From assembly GCA_004375725.1 (NCBI GenBank), contig SOKS01000106.1:1-36500 (forward strand): a stretch of 36,500 nucleotides of DNA, written 5' to 3'. Both the position numbers and the translations under genes were made by a program. The notes under the pieces were generated by a model that worked only from the letters and a program-made list of their open reading frames with translations, was not told where the DNA came from and did not search any database. Below, piece by piece: positions 17,535 to 25,775 of the stretch. Each line of letters opens with the position of its first letter. Positions within the stretch are counted from its first letter, which is position 1. The stretch comes from Dehalococcoidia bacterium. Lineage in GTDB: Bacteria; Chloroflexota; Dehalococcoidia; Dehalococcoidales; RBG-16-60-22.

Positions 17535-17900
17535 TTAAAATTTCAAACCACCTTGCCGGGCGGCTTCGGCCAGAGCTTTAATCCTTCCGTGGTACTTATA
17601 GCCACCCCGGTCGAAGGCAACTTCTTTGATACCTTGAGCTATAGCTTTTTTCGCGAGCGCGGTGCCAACCAGCTCTGCCCGGCCTGTTTTCGCTTTGCCA
17701 TCTATCTCAGTTCTTGTTTCCGGGTCAAGGGTTGAGGCCGCAACCAGTGTATGCCCTTTTGTGTCATCGATGACCTGTGCGTAAATATGGTTCGGGCTGC
17801 GGAACACACAAAGTCGGGGCTTGCTGGGAGTGCCCTTTATTTGCGCTCTTATCCTTTTATGGCGCTTGTATCGTGCCGCTCTGGTTGTTATTTTGGTCAT
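17535..17900 (-). CDS. rplR: 50S ribosomal protein L18
   Basis: 5S rRNA-binding protein, 121 aa. Recognised by RAQIKGTPSKPRLCVFRSPN, HIYAQVIDD, and the C-terminal VAFDRGGYKYHGRIKALAEA. It begins two bases after the rplF stop. Confidence 0.98.
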   Translation of the reverse strand: MTKITTRAARYKRHKRIRAQIKGTPSKPRLCVFRSPNHIYAQVIDDTKGHTLVAASTLDPETRTEIDGKAKTGRAELVGTALAKKAIAQGIKEVAFDRGGYKYHGRIKALAEAARQGGLKF

Positions 17901-17902
17901 GG

Positions 17903-18454
17903 CTACTTCTTTCCGACAACCTTGCCGGCCTTACCCGGCTTAAGGTGGACCTTTTCTCCGGCGTATCTGATCCCTTTGCCTTTATAGGCATCAGGAGGGC
18001 GAATTCTCCTGATTCTGGCTGCCATCTCACCCACCGCTTCCTTATTGATTCCGGAAACCTTGATACGAGTGTTTCCCTCAACAGAGAGGGTGATTCCCGG
18101 CAGCGGTTCCACTTCAACGAGGTGCGAATAGCCAACGCGGATCACCAGTTTTTCTCCCGCTTTCTCCGCCCGGTAGCCCACCCCTACGATTTCCAGTTGT
18201 TTTTCGAAGCCGCTGCTCACGCCGGTCACCATATTATTGATGAGACTCCGTGCCAGACCATGCTGAGAACGGTGTTCACGGTTGTCACTGGGCCGGGTCA
18301 CCATGAGCGTGTTATCCTGCTGGGCAATGGCTATCTCAGGGTTGATGTCGCGGCTGAGCTCGCCTTTCGGGCCGGCCACTTTCACCCGGTTTTTATCAAT
18401 TGTTACCGTTACCCCCGAGGGTACGGCTATTGGCATCCGTCCTATTCTTGACAT
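17903..18454 (-). CDS. rplF: 50S ribosomal protein L6
   Basis: Stalk-base protein of 183 aa built from two similar domains. Recognised by MSRIGRMPIAVPSGVTV, VAGPKGELSR, VGYRAEKAGEKLVIRVGYSH and the C-terminal RRIRPPDAYKGKGIRYAGE. It is 22 bp after rpsH. Confidence 0.98.
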   Translation of the reverse strand: MSRIGRMPIAVPSGVTVTIDKNRVKVAGPKGELSRDINPEIAIAQQDNTLMVTRPSDNREHRSQHGLARSLINNMVTGVSSGFEKQLEIVGVGYRAEKAGEKLVIRVGYSHLVEVEPLPGITLSVEGNTRIKVSGINKEAVGEMAARIRRIRPPDAYKGKGIRYAGEKVHLKPGKAGKVVGKK

Positions 18455-18476
18455 GTGATGTCACTCCGTTTCCTGA

Positions 18477-18875
18477 TTACCAGACAAAGCAAAGCAGTTC
18501 CCCCCCGATTCCCTGGCGCCAGGCTTGATGACCGGCTTTCACACCCTGAGAAGTGGAGACAATGGCAATGCCCAGTCCGCTCAAGACGCGGGGTATTTCC
18601 TTCCCCCCGAGATAGACTCTCAGTCCGGGTTTGCTTACCCGCTTCATCCCGCAGATAGCTGGCTTATTATGGTCATAGTATTTCAACTGGATTTTAATCA
18701 CCCGCTGCGGCTTTCCCCGGACCACCTCATAATCGGTGATAAAACCCTCTTCTTTCAGAATTCGGGCGATGGAGAGTTTCAGCCGTGACGATGGCACCAG
18801 CACATTATCATGCTTGGCCATCGTGGCGTTCCGTATTCTGGTTAACATATCGGCAATTGGGTCAGAAACAGTCAT
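18477..18875 (-). CDS. rpsH: 30S ribosomal protein S8
   Basis: 16S rRNA central-domain binder, 132 aa. It begins with DPIADMLTRIRNATMAKHDNV and ends with the GLGIAIVSTSQGVKAGHQAW region followed by GGELLCFVW. In other bacteria S8 represses the spc operon; no matching operator was identified here. Confidence 0.98.
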   Translation of the reverse strand: MTVSDPIADMLTRIRNATMAKHDNVLVPSSRLKLSIARILKEEGFITDYEVVRGKPQRVIKIQLKYYDHNKPAICGMKRVSKPGLRVYLGGKEIPRVLSGLGIAIVSTSQGVKAGHQAWRQGIGGELLCFVW

Positions 18876-18893
18876 ATCATCCCCTCGATTTTT

Positions 18894-19079
18894 CTACCAG
18901 CTTGACTTTCTCACTCCTGGAAGCTGACCGGCCAGGGCCAGTCGGCGAAAACAGATCCGGCACAGGCCAAACTGGCGGATATAAGCCCGTGGCCGTCCGC
19001 ACAGGTGGCAACGGTTGCGCTGCTGTACTCTGAATTTGGCTGGCCTCTGTGCTTTAACTATCTTTGATTTCTTTGCCAT
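18894..19079 (-). CDS. rpsN: 30S ribosomal protein S14, type Z
   Basis: Short zinc-binding S14 of 61 aa. Four cysteines (C24, C27, C40, C43) form the two CxxC pairs of the zinc ribbon, and FRRLALAGQLPGVRKSSW is the normal end. It begins two bases after the rplE stop. Confidence 0.97.
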   Translation of the reverse strand: MAKKSKIVKAQRPAKFRVQQRNRCHLCGRPRAYIRQFGLCRICFRRLALAGQLPGVRKSSW

Positions 19080-19081
19080 TC

Positions 19082-19633
19082 CTACTCCGTTCCGTCCTTG
19101 GCGAAAGGCATGCCGAGCAGCTCGATAAGATGCCTGCCTTCTTCATCCGTCTTTGCCGTGGTGGCGATTACTATCTCCAGACCACGCAGTTTCTCTATCT
19201 TATCGTAGTCTATCTCCGGAAAGGCGATTTGCTCTTTCAGGCCAAGGGTATAATTGCCCCGGCCGTCAAAGGCATTCGGAGGAACTCCATAAAATTCCCG
19301 CATCCGGGGTAGAACCGCGTTTATCAGCCTGTCCAGGAAGTCATACATCCGTTCGCCACGCAAAGTTACCTTCATACCGATAGGCATGCCTGCCCGCAGC
19401 TTGAAGTTCGCAATTGACTTCCTGGCACGGGTGATTACCGGGTGCTGCCCGGAAATGGCGGACAGGTCAGCCTCGGCCGACTCCAGGGCTTTGGCGTTCT
19501 GGCTCGCCTCACCGAGGCCGATATTGAGCACTACTTTAATCAGGCGCGGTACTTCCATGACATTACCGTAGCTGTGACGCTCTATCAGGGCGGGCACCGC
19601 TTCTTTCTGGTATTTCTCTTTCAACCGCGACAT
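19082..19633 (-). CDS. rplE: 50S ribosomal protein L5
   Basis: 5S rRNA-binding protein in the central protuberance, 183 aa. Recognised by MEVPRLIKVVLNIGLGEA, RKSIANFKLRAGMPIGMKVT, and the end GLEIVIATTAKTDEEGRHLI. It starts directly after the rplX stop with no spacer. Confidence 0.98.
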   Translation of the reverse strand: MSRLKEKYQKEAVPALIERHSYGNVMEVPRLIKVVLNIGLGEASQNAKALESAEADLSAISGQHPVITRARKSIANFKLRAGMPIGMKVTLRGERMYDFLDRLINAVLPRMREFYGVPPNAFDGRGNYTLGLKEQIAFPEIDYDKIEKLRGLEIVIATTAKTDEEGRHLIELLGMPFAKDGTE

Positions 19634-19945
19634 CTAGTCAATTACCTCTTTGCACTTGCGGCAGACCCTTACTTTTTTCCCGTCTTCCAGGGCGGTGAAG
19701 CCCACACGGGTAGGGTGGTTGCACTTTTCACACAGTAACATGACGTTGGAGACATTAATCGGTGCCTCAAGGTCAATGATACCGGCCTGCTTGACCTGTC
19801 CCCGTGCCCGGGAGTGCTTCTTGATGAAGTTGATCCCTTCCACGAGCACCCGATTTTTCTTGGGGTAGGCAAAGCGCACCTTACCTCTTTTCCCCCTGTC
19901 CTTGCCAGCGGTTACCAGCACCGTATCATTCTTTCTTATCTTCAT
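19634..19945 (-). CDS. rplX: 50S ribosomal protein L24, with CxxC pairs
   Basis: Assembly-initiating large-subunit protein, 103 aa. The KOW motif is VTAGKDRGKRGKV near the N-terminus. The C-terminal half carries two CxxC pairs (C72/C75 and C95/C98) that could bind zinc, a form found in several phyla. It is 12 bp after rplN and directly abuts rplE. Confidence 0.97.
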   Translation of the reverse strand: MKIRKNDTVLVTAGKDRGKRGKVRFAYPKKNRVLVEGINFIKKHSRARGQVKQAGIIDLEAPINVSNVMLLCEKCNHPTRVGFTALEDGKKVRVCRKCKEVID

Positions 19946-19957
19946 AATCTCTTACCT

Positions 19958-20326
19958 TCAAAGGACTTCCGGCGCCAGAGAGATTATCTTGGTAAAATCT
20001 TTATCTCTCAGTTCCCTGGCTACCGGCCCGAAGATCCGGGTTCCTCGCGGGTTGTTCTTATCGGTCAGGATTACCGCGGCGTTCTCATCGAACCTGATGT
20101 ATGAGCCATCGGGACGCCGGTAGGGTTGGGCAGTACGCACTATCACCGCCCGCACCACGTCGCCCTTTTTCACGGTGGCGCCCGGAATGGCTTTTTTCAC
20201 CGAGGCGACAATGATATCACCTGCCCGGGCGTATCTCCTCCTCGTGCCGCCGAGCACATTGATGCACATGATTTCCCGGGCTCCGGTATTGTCTGCGGCT
20301 CTTAATCTGGTAGAAGACTGAATCAT
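19958..20326 (-). CDS. rplN: 50S ribosomal protein L14
   Basis: Intersubunit bridge protein of the expected 122 aa. It begins MIQSSTRLRAADNTGAREIM and contains RRYARAGDIIVASVKKAIPG followed by the VVRAVIVRTAQPYRRPDGSY segment. It is 18 bp after rpsQ. Confidence 0.98.
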   Translation of the reverse strand: MIQSSTRLRAADNTGAREIMCINVLGGTRRRYARAGDIIVASVKKAIPGATVKKGDVVRAVIVRTAQPYRRPDGSYIRFDENAAVILTDKNNPRGTRIFGPVARELRDKDFTKIISLAPEVL

Positions 20327-20344
20327 AATATTAAATCCTGACCG

Positions 20345-20626
20345 TTACGCTATCTCCTCCGGTTTAACCTCGGCGACCTCTCCTTTGGTGATTATCTCGG
20401 CAACACGCCAGCGCTTGTGTCGGGAGAGCGGCCGGGTCTCCACAATCCTGACCTTATCTCCTATCCGGCACTCATTTTTTTCATCGTGAGCCAGATATTT
20501 AGTCACCCACGCAATGGTCTTTCGGTACTTCGGAAAGCGTTTGGAGGTGTTGATGGCCACTACCACCGTCTTATCCATTCGGTTGTTAACCACAAGTCCA
20601 GTCCTGGTTTTGCGCTTCTCTTCCAT
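20345..20626 (-). CDS. rpsQ: 30S ribosomal protein S17
   Basis: 16S rRNA-binding OB-fold protein of 93 aa. Recognised by RTGLVVNNRMDKTVVVAI, YLAHDEKNECRIGDKVRIVE and RPLSRHKRWRVAEI. It is four bases after rpmC. Confidence 0.98.
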   Translation of the reverse strand: MEEKRKTRTGLVVNNRMDKTVVVAINTSKRFPKYRKTIAWVTKYLAHDEKNECRIGDKVRIVETRPLSRHKRWRVAEIITKGEVAEVKPEEIA

Positions 20627-20630
20627 GACG

Positions 20631-20831
20631 CTACCTTATTCCCAGCTCTTTTTCTTTCAGTATGGTTTTAATCCGGGCAATTCTCTTCTTCACCATCGGC
20701 AGTTCGCGATGGTTCACCAGTTGCTTCGTGGCCAGCCGAAAGCGCAGGTTAAGCAGCTCCTGCTTTGATTCTTCCATTTGCTTTTTCAGGTCTTCCGTGC
20801 TCAGCGCTCTGAATTCATCAACCCTAACCAT
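20631..20831 (-). CDS. rpmC: 50S ribosomal protein L29
   Basis: Two-helix protein at the tunnel exit, 66 aa. Recognised by FRALSTEDLKKQMEESKQEL and the LRFRLATKQLVNHRELPMVK segment with KRIARIKTIL after it. Confidence 0.97.
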   Translation of the reverse strand: MVRVDEFRALSTEDLKKQMEESKQELLNLRFRLATKQLVNHRELPMVKKRIARIKTILKEKELGIR

Positions 20832-20857
20832 CGGCCAGTTCCTTTATACTGTTATTA

Positions 20858-21280
20858 CTAGCGGGTGGCGCTTGTCTCCCGCACCACGAATCTGGTGGCA
20901 ATCGGGAGCTTGTGCGAGGCCAGGCGTATCGCCTCTTTGGCCGCTTTTTCATCAACACCCGCCAGCTCAAATAGCATTCTTCCCGTTTTTACCACAGCCA
21001 CCCAGTGGTCGGGACTGCCCTTGCCACTGCCCATACGGGTCTCCGCCGGCTTCTTGGTGACCGGCTTATCCGGAAAAACGCGTATCCAGACTTTACCACC
21101 ACGGCGGATATAATGGGTAATGGCGCGCCTCGCGGCCTCAATCTGTTCCGCCGTAACCCAGGCCGACTCCAGTGCCTGCAGGCCATAATCACCGAAAGTT
21201 GTGGTGTTGCTTACCTGAGCTGTCCCTCTGCGGTGCCCCTTATGGGATTTGCGATATTTAACCCGTTTCGGTTGTAGCAT
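20858..21280 (-). CDS. rplP: 50S ribosomal protein L16
   Basis: Protein near the A site of the large subunit, 140 aa. Recognised by MLQPKRVKYRKSHKGHRRG, FGDYGLQALESAWVTAEQIE and WIRVFPDKPVTKKPAETRMG. Its start lies 23 bases inside the end of rpsC. Confidence 0.98.
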   Translation of the reverse strand: MLQPKRVKYRKSHKGHRRGTAQVSNTTTFGDYGLQALESAWVTAEQIEAARRAITHYIRRGGKVWIRVFPDKPVTKKPAETRMGSGKGSPDHWVAVVKTGRMLFELAGVDEKAAKEAIRLASHKLPIATRFVVRETSATR

Positions 21281-22385
21281 CTTTCTCCTCGTCTTCGGTT
21301 ACGCTGGCCACTTCTATCTCAGCGGCAGTGCCGCTGGTTGTTTTCGTTTTTCGGCTTCGTTTAACGGGCGCCTTCGCCGGTTTCCCCCCAGCCTTCTCTT
21401 TGGCCACTGCCTTGGTGGGTTCTGGTGAAGCTGGCGCTTCCGCTTTTGCGGGCTTCGCGGCTCTGGTGCCTCTTTTGGCTGCCGGCTTCTCTTTTGCAGT
21501 TGCCTCGGTCGTCGCCACAGCCGCGGCCTCAGCCGGTTTCTCCTCTGTTTTTACGGCCGTTTTTCTCTTTCGTGATGGTTTGGCCGGGGTCTCTCCCGTT
21601 TTTTCTCCGGTGACTGCTTCCGTTGCCACTGGAGCTTCCTCTATGGCTTCAGCGGTTACCCCCATCGTCTCCTCTTCCGGCTGGACGGCAGTGGCCGATT
21701 CCTCACCGGCACTGACCGCCATTTCCGCAGGCACTCCTTCAACGGGTGCTTCCTTGGGTTCAGGAAGGATTTCACCTTTGAATATCCATACCTTGACGCC
21801 AATCCTTCCCAGCGTGGTGCGCGCTTCGGTAAAGCCGTAGTCAATATCCGCCCGCAGTGTGTGCAGGGGGACCCGTCCTTCATGCATTGTCTGGCGGCGG
21901 GCGATTTCCGCATCACCCAGCCGACCGGAGCAGTGGACTCTTATTCCCTTGGCGCCAGCCTGCATGGTACGGAAAATCGCCTGTTTCATCGCCCTCCGGT
22001 AGGCGATACGGCGCTGAATCTGCTCGGCAATGGTTCGGGCAACGAGCATGGCATCCAGTTCCGGCTGGCGGATTTCCTGGATATTCAGACGGACCTTCTT
22101 GCCGACGAGTTTTTCCAGGTAAACACTCAGCTCATCAACGCGCTGTCCACCCCGCCCGATGACGATACCGGGACGGGCGGTATAGATGGTAACTGACACA
22201 TCCTTTGCCTGCCGTTCAATCACCACGAGGGAGATTGCGGCATCGGCATACTTGGACTGTATGGCCTGCCGCAGCTTCAGGTCTTCCTGCAGTGACTCGG
22301 CGTAATGCGTATCAGCGTACCATCTGGCCTGCCAGTCCTGTACAATGCCAAGTCTAAAACCTATTGGATGAACCTTGCGTCCCAA
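21258..22385 (-). CDS. rpsC: 30S ribosomal protein S3 with long C-terminal tail
   Basis: Head protein at the mRNA entry site. Residues 1-209 form the complete usual S3, including the KH domain with ARPGIVIGRGGQRVDELS and the C-terminal domain GRLGDAEIARRQTMHEGRVP and GRIGVKVWIFKGEI. Residues 210-375 are an additional low-complexity tail, first acidic (E, A, V, T) and then lysine/alanine/proline-rich with several KRSRK- or PSRKRK-like clusters, ending acidic. Most S3 proteins are about 205-280 aa. The start is TTG at 22385 directly after the rplV stop, with GAGGAGG upstream. The tail is in frame and uninterrupted, and rplP begins inside its last codons. Confidence 0.97.
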   Translation of the reverse strand: MGRKVHPIGFRLGIVQDWQARWYADTHYAESLQEDLKLRQAIQSKYADAAISLVVIERQAKDVSVTIYTARPGIVIGRGGQRVDELSVYLEKLVGKKVRLNIQEIRQPELDAMLVARTIAEQIQRRIAYRRAMKQAIFRTMQAGAKGIRVHCSGRLGDAEIARRQTMHEGRVPLHTLRADIDYGFTEARTTLGRIGVKVWIFKGEILPEPKEAPVEGVPAEMAVSAGEESATAVQPEEETMGVTAEAIEEAPVATEAVTGEKTGETPAKPSRKRKTAVKTEEKPAEAAAVATTEATAKEKPAAKRGTRAAKPAKAEAPASPEPTKAVAKEKAGGKPAKAPVKRSRKTKTTSGTAAEIEVASVTEDEEKDATTETG

Positions 22386-22724
22386 TTATGCCTCCTCATC
22401 GGCAACAATGACCGTTATGTGACTGGAATTTTTCTGTATGGGGCCGATGCGACCACGCGCCCGGGGATAGAACCGTCTGAGCCTTCGTGCTTCATTGGCG
22501 TAAATAGTGATGATTTTCAAATCCGACGGTGTCATCTGGTAGTTATTCTCTGCATTGGACGCGGCGGACTTTACCACTTTGGCAACCACCCGGGCATTCG
22601 GCGACGGAGTAAACTTGAGCAACGTCAATGCTTCGTCCACCGTCTTGCCCCGTACCAGATTGACCATCCGGCGAACCTTACGCGCTGGTATTCCCGTGTC
22701 TTTGGCAAAAGCTCGTACCTGCAT
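22386..22724 (-). CDS. rplV: 50S ribosomal protein L22
   Basis: Exit-tunnel protein of 112 aa. Recognised by GIPARKVRRMVNLVRGKTV, VVAKVVKSAASNAENNY and the ARRLRRFYPRARGRIGPIQK segment before the hairpin tip. Its stop is followed immediately by the TTG start of rpsC. Confidence 0.98.
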   Translation of the reverse strand: MQVRAFAKDTGIPARKVRRMVNLVRGKTVDEALTLLKFTPSPNARVVAKVVKSAASNAENNYQMTPSDLKIITIYANEARRLRRFYPRARGRIGPIQKNSSHITVIVADEEA

Positions 22725-22749
22725 TCTCTCCCTTACCTGTAATAGCCTA

Positions 22750-23037
22750 TTATCTTCTTACCTGGCTTGTCTTCTCTGACCTGGAGACGTGACCGCGGAA
22801 AGTCCGGGTCATGGCGAACTCGCCAAGCTTGTGCCCCACCATGTTCTCGGTGATGAAGATGGGCACGTGCCTGCGGCCATCGTGCACACCGACGGTCAGC
22901 CCCACCATCTGTGGCAGTATGGTGGATGAGCGTGACCAGGTTTTGATGACCGCTTTCTGGCCTGACCTGATGACGGCCTCCACCTTCTTCATAAGTTTGG
23001 CATCAATATATGGTCCCTTTTTTATCGATCGTGACAT
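22750..23037 (-). CDS. rpsS: 30S ribosomal protein S19
   Basis: Small-subunit head protein of 95 aa. Recognised by MSRSIKKGPYID, IKTWSRSSTILPQMVGLTVG, VHDGRRHVPIFITENMVGHK and the KLGEFAMTRTFRGH segment. It is 9 bp after rplB. Confidence 0.98.
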   Translation of the reverse strand: MSRSIKKGPYIDAKLMKKVEAVIRSGQKAVIKTWSRSSTILPQMVGLTVGVHDGRRHVPIFITENMVGHKLGEFAMTRTFRGHVSRSEKTSQVRR

Positions 23038-23046
23038 TGGTTACCC

Positions 23047-23877
23047 CTACCTACCTTTTCTCCGTTTTACAATCAATTTATCGGACGCTTTTGGCTTGCG
23101 AGTGCGGTAGCCGAGCGCCGGTTTGCCCCATGGTGTCTTCGGGCCGGGCATTCCTATCGGGCTTCTCCCTTCGCCACCGCCGTGGGGGTGGTCACGCGGT
23201 GACATTGCTGAGCCTCTCACCGTGGGCCGCCAGCCCATCAGCCGATTACGCCCCGCCTTACCCAGCTCAATGCTCTGGTGGTCAACGTTGCCCACCTGTC
23301 CGACGGTCGCCATGCAGTCGCCGCGGACGCGTCGCATTTCACCGGAAGGCATGCGTATCAGCGCGTACTCCCCTTCTTTGACCATCAGTTGCGCCGAAGT
23401 GCCAGCGCTCCGCACCATCTGTCCGCCTTTTCCCTTCTCCATCTCAATATTATGGATGAGGGTACCGCTCGGAATGACCTTCATCGGCAGCGCATTGCCC
23501 GGCTTTACTTCGGCATCCGGGCCTGACATGACCGTATCGTCGATGTTCAGCCCAACCGGGGCTATGATATACCGCTTATCTCCGTCAGCGTAGAAAATGA
23601 GCGCAATTCGGGCGGAGCGGTTAGGGTCATACTCAATCGCCGAGACTCTGCCCGGCACGCCGGTCTTATCCCGTTTGAAGTCAATCAAGCGGAGTTTCCG
23701 TTTGGCACCACCGCCCCGGTGGCGAACGGTTATTCTCCCCTGGTTGTTGCGCCCGCCGCGCTTTTTCAGCGTCGAAGTCAGCGATTTTTCCGGTTTATCC
23801 TTGGTTATCTCTTCAAATGTTGCGCCGCTCATTCCCCGCCGGCCGGGCGAGGTGGGGCGGAATACCTTGATGGCCAC
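23047..23877 (-). CDS. rplB: 50S ribosomal protein L2
   Basis: Protein next to the peptidyl transferase centre, 276 aa. Recognised by GRNNQGRITVRHRGGGAKRK, LRLIDFKRDKTGVPGRV and the C-terminal PTVRGSAMSPRDHPHGGGEG, which contains the histidine implicated in peptidyl transfer. It starts at GTG and is 22 bp after rplW. Confidence 0.98.
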   Translation of the reverse strand: MAIKVFRPTSPGRRGMSGATFEEITKDKPEKSLTSTLKKRGGRNNQGRITVRHRGGGAKRKLRLIDFKRDKTGVPGRVSAIEYDPNRSARIALIFYADGDKRYIIAPVGLNIDDTVMSGPDAEVKPGNALPMKVIPSGTLIHNIEMEKGKGGQMVRSAGTSAQLMVKEGEYALIRMPSGEMRRVRGDCMATVGQVGNVDHQSIELGKAGRNRLMGWRPTVRGSAMSPRDHPHGGGEGRSPIGMPGPKTPWGKPALGYRTRKPKASDKLIVKRRKGR

Positions 23878-23899
23878 TCAATATCCCCCTTTTTCCGTT

Positions 23900-24184
23900 C
23901 TAAACACCTTCAAAGAATTCTATTTTGTCACCGGCTCTCAGGGTGACGAAAGCTTTCTTCCAGGGTGGGGTGCTATACATGCGTCTGCCTATTCTTCTTG
24001 TCTTCCCGGAGACCCAGACAATATTCACACCAGACACCTTCACCCGAAACGCTTTTTCCACAGCCTGCTTTATCTGGGGCTTGGTCGCCTCTTTGGCCAC
24101 TTCAAAAGCGTATTTGTTCTGCGCCTGTAATATGGCATTTTTTTCCGTTATCAGTGGGCGTTGTAAAACGTCAGACAGATGCAT
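23900..24184 (-). CDS. rplW: 50S ribosomal protein L23
   Basis: Docking site for nascent-chain factors at the tunnel exit, 94 aa. Recognised by VLQRPLITEKNAILQAQNKY, ATKPQIKQAVEKAFRVKV and VNIVWVSGKTRRIGRRM. The frame is open to 24229, but the ATG at 24184 gives the normal N-terminus and has GAGG upstream. It overlaps the end of rplD by 14 bases. Confidence 0.96.
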   Translation of the reverse strand: MHLSDVLQRPLITEKNAILQAQNKYAFEVAKEATKPQIKQAVEKAFRVKVSGVNIVWVSGKTRRIGRRMYSTPPWKKAFVTLRAGDKIEFFEGV

Positions 24185-24824
24185 CCCTGACCTCTTCCAC
24201 CGCTTTTTCTCCCCACAGCTCTTCCACACGGCGTACCGCGGACACCGTCATCAATAGCACCTTGTGGGAGAGGATGTCAAGCACATTAAGCAGGTTTGCC
24301 GGCATTGTCTTGATTCCCTTGATGTTACGCGCGGCCTTTATCACATGCTCCTCCGGCCCGGCCGTTACCACCAGTGCTGAGGAGTCGGCGCCGAGGGCAT
24401 TGAGAATCTGTGTCATATATTTCGTCTTTGGCTCTAACTTCAGTTCCTGTACCACTTTCAACTCTTCATCTTTCACCTTGGACGAGAGAACGCACTTCAG
24501 GGCCAGCTGGCGCATCTTTTTTGGTGTGTCCTGGCGATAGTCCCGCGGCCTTGGCCCGAAAATAATGCCTCCTCCCCGCCGTATTCCTGAACGACGGCTG
24601 CCCGCCCGTGCCTGGCCGGTGCCTTTCTGGCGGAAAAGCTTCCGGGTGCCGCCCTGGACCTCGCTTCTGGTCTTGGTTGAGGCGGTACCCTGACGAGCGT
24701 TCGCCAGCTGCCCGACCATGACCTGATGCACCACACCTTCGTTGATGGGCACGGCAAAGACCTGGTCGCTGATTTCAACCTGGTCAACCACTTCGCCGGT
24801 CAGACTGTAAACTGGGACCTGCAC
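24171..24824 (-). CDS. rplD: 50S ribosomal protein L4
   Basis: Tunnel-lining protein of 217 aa. Recognised by VVHQVMVGQLANARQGTAST, TRSEVQGGTRKLFRQKGTGQ, ARAGSRRSGIRRGGGIIFGP and the C-terminal NLLNVLDILSHKVLLMT. It starts at GTG four bases after the rplC stop. In other bacteria L4 represses the S10 operon; no such leader was recognised before rpsJ here. Confidence 0.97.
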   Translation of the reverse strand: MQVPVYSLTGEVVDQVEISDQVFAVPINEGVVHQVMVGQLANARQGTASTKTRSEVQGGTRKLFRQKGTGQARAGSRRSGIRRGGGIIFGPRPRDYRQDTPKKMRQLALKCVLSSKVKDEELKVVQELKLEPKTKYMTQILNALGADSSALVVTAGPEEHVIKAARNIKGIKTMPANLLNVLDILSHKVLLMTVSAVRRVEELWGEKAVEEVRDASV

Positions 24825-24828
24825 TTCC

Positions 24829-25452
24829 TTACTTCCCCCTCCTCGACTTCTTTATCAGCAGCAGGCCGTTTCGAGCTCCCGGTACGGCTCCACTGATCAG
24901 CAAGAGATTGCGCTCAGGGTCAGCCTGAAACACTTCGAGGTTGCGCGTTGTCACTCGCTTGTTTCCCATCTGGCCGGCCATACGCATTCCTTTGAGTACG
25001 CGTCCGGGCGAGGTACCGGCGCCGACGGAGCCCCGGGCGCGGTGCCGGTCGGATTGACCGTGCGTCTTGGGCCCACCGGCAAAATGATACCTTTTGACCA
25101 CGCCGGCAAAGCCTTTGCCCTTGGATAGGCCGGTGATATCAACCAGGTCACCCGATTTAAAAAGGCTGACATCCATCTTCTGTCCCTCTTCAATTTCCTT
25201 GATATCAGCCAGCCTGAATTCACGGAGATATTTAAAATGGCCAAGTTCCTTAAGGTGCCCGCGCTGCGATGAGTTAAGCCTTTTGGCTTCGCCAAAGCCG
25301 AGCTGAACCGCGTTATAGCCATCTTTTTCCGCCGTTTTAATGCGGGTAACGGTGCACGGCCCGGCCTCAATAGCGGTCACTACTGCCAGCATACCGTCTT
25401 CACGGAATGCCTGGGACATGCCCAATTTTTTACCGATAATTCCCTGTGCCAT
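24829..25452 (-). CDS. rplC: 50S ribosomal protein L3
   Basis: Early-assembly protein of 207 aa. Recognised by IIGKKLGMSQAFREDG, GKGFAGVVKRYHFAGGPKTH, GQSDRHRARGSVGAGTSPGR and the VLKGMRMAGQMGNKRVTTRN segment. It is 13 bp after rpsJ. Confidence 0.98.
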   Translation of the reverse strand: MAQGIIGKKLGMSQAFREDGMLAVVTAIEAGPCTVTRIKTAEKDGYNAVQLGFGEAKRLNSSQRGHLKELGHFKYLREFRLADIKEIEEGQKMDVSLFKSGDLVDITGLSKGKGFAGVVKRYHFAGGPKTHGQSDRHRARGSVGAGTSPGRVLKGMRMAGQMGNKRVTTRNLEVFQADPERNLLLISGAVPGARNGLLLIKKSRRGK

Positions 25453-25465
25453 CTTATATACTCTT

Positions 25466-25774
25466 CTATAACTTGATATCTATCTCCACTCCGGAAGGCA
25501 AGTTCAATCTGGTTAAAGCATCGATTGTCTTCGAAGTGGTCTCCAAAATGTCAATGATGCGCTTATGCGTCCGTATCTCAAATTGCTCCTGTGAGTCTTT
25601 ATCAATAAACGGGGAGCGGATAACACTGTACTTTTTTATATGTGTGGGCAACGGTACCGGCCCGACCACCACTGCTCCGGTGCGCTCCACGGCATCGACG
25701 ATCTGAGCCGCCGACTGGTCGACTATGCGGTGGTCAAACCCTTTCAGCTTGATGCGTATTGTCTGTTTAGGCAT
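25466..25774 (-). CDS. rpsJ: 30S ribosomal protein S10
   Basis: Small-subunit head protein and transcription antitermination factor (NusE), 102 aa. Recognised by IRIKLKGFDHRIVDQSA, GPVPLPTHIKKYSVIRSPF and the QFEIRTHKRIIDILETTSKT segment. It starts one base after the fusA stop, with no tuf gene or promoter between them. Confidence 0.98.
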   Translation of the reverse strand: MPKQTIRIKLKGFDHRIVDQSAAQIVDAVERTGAVVVGPVPLPTHIKKYSVIRSPFIDKDSQEQFEIRTHKRIIDILETTSKTIDALTRLNLPSGVEIDIKL

Positions 25775-25775
25775 A

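Noticed and set aside
21328..21840. Plus-strand open frame opposite the rpsC tail
   Set aside because: It is the complement of a low-complexity coding region and lacks a domain, a ribosome-binding site and a promoter.
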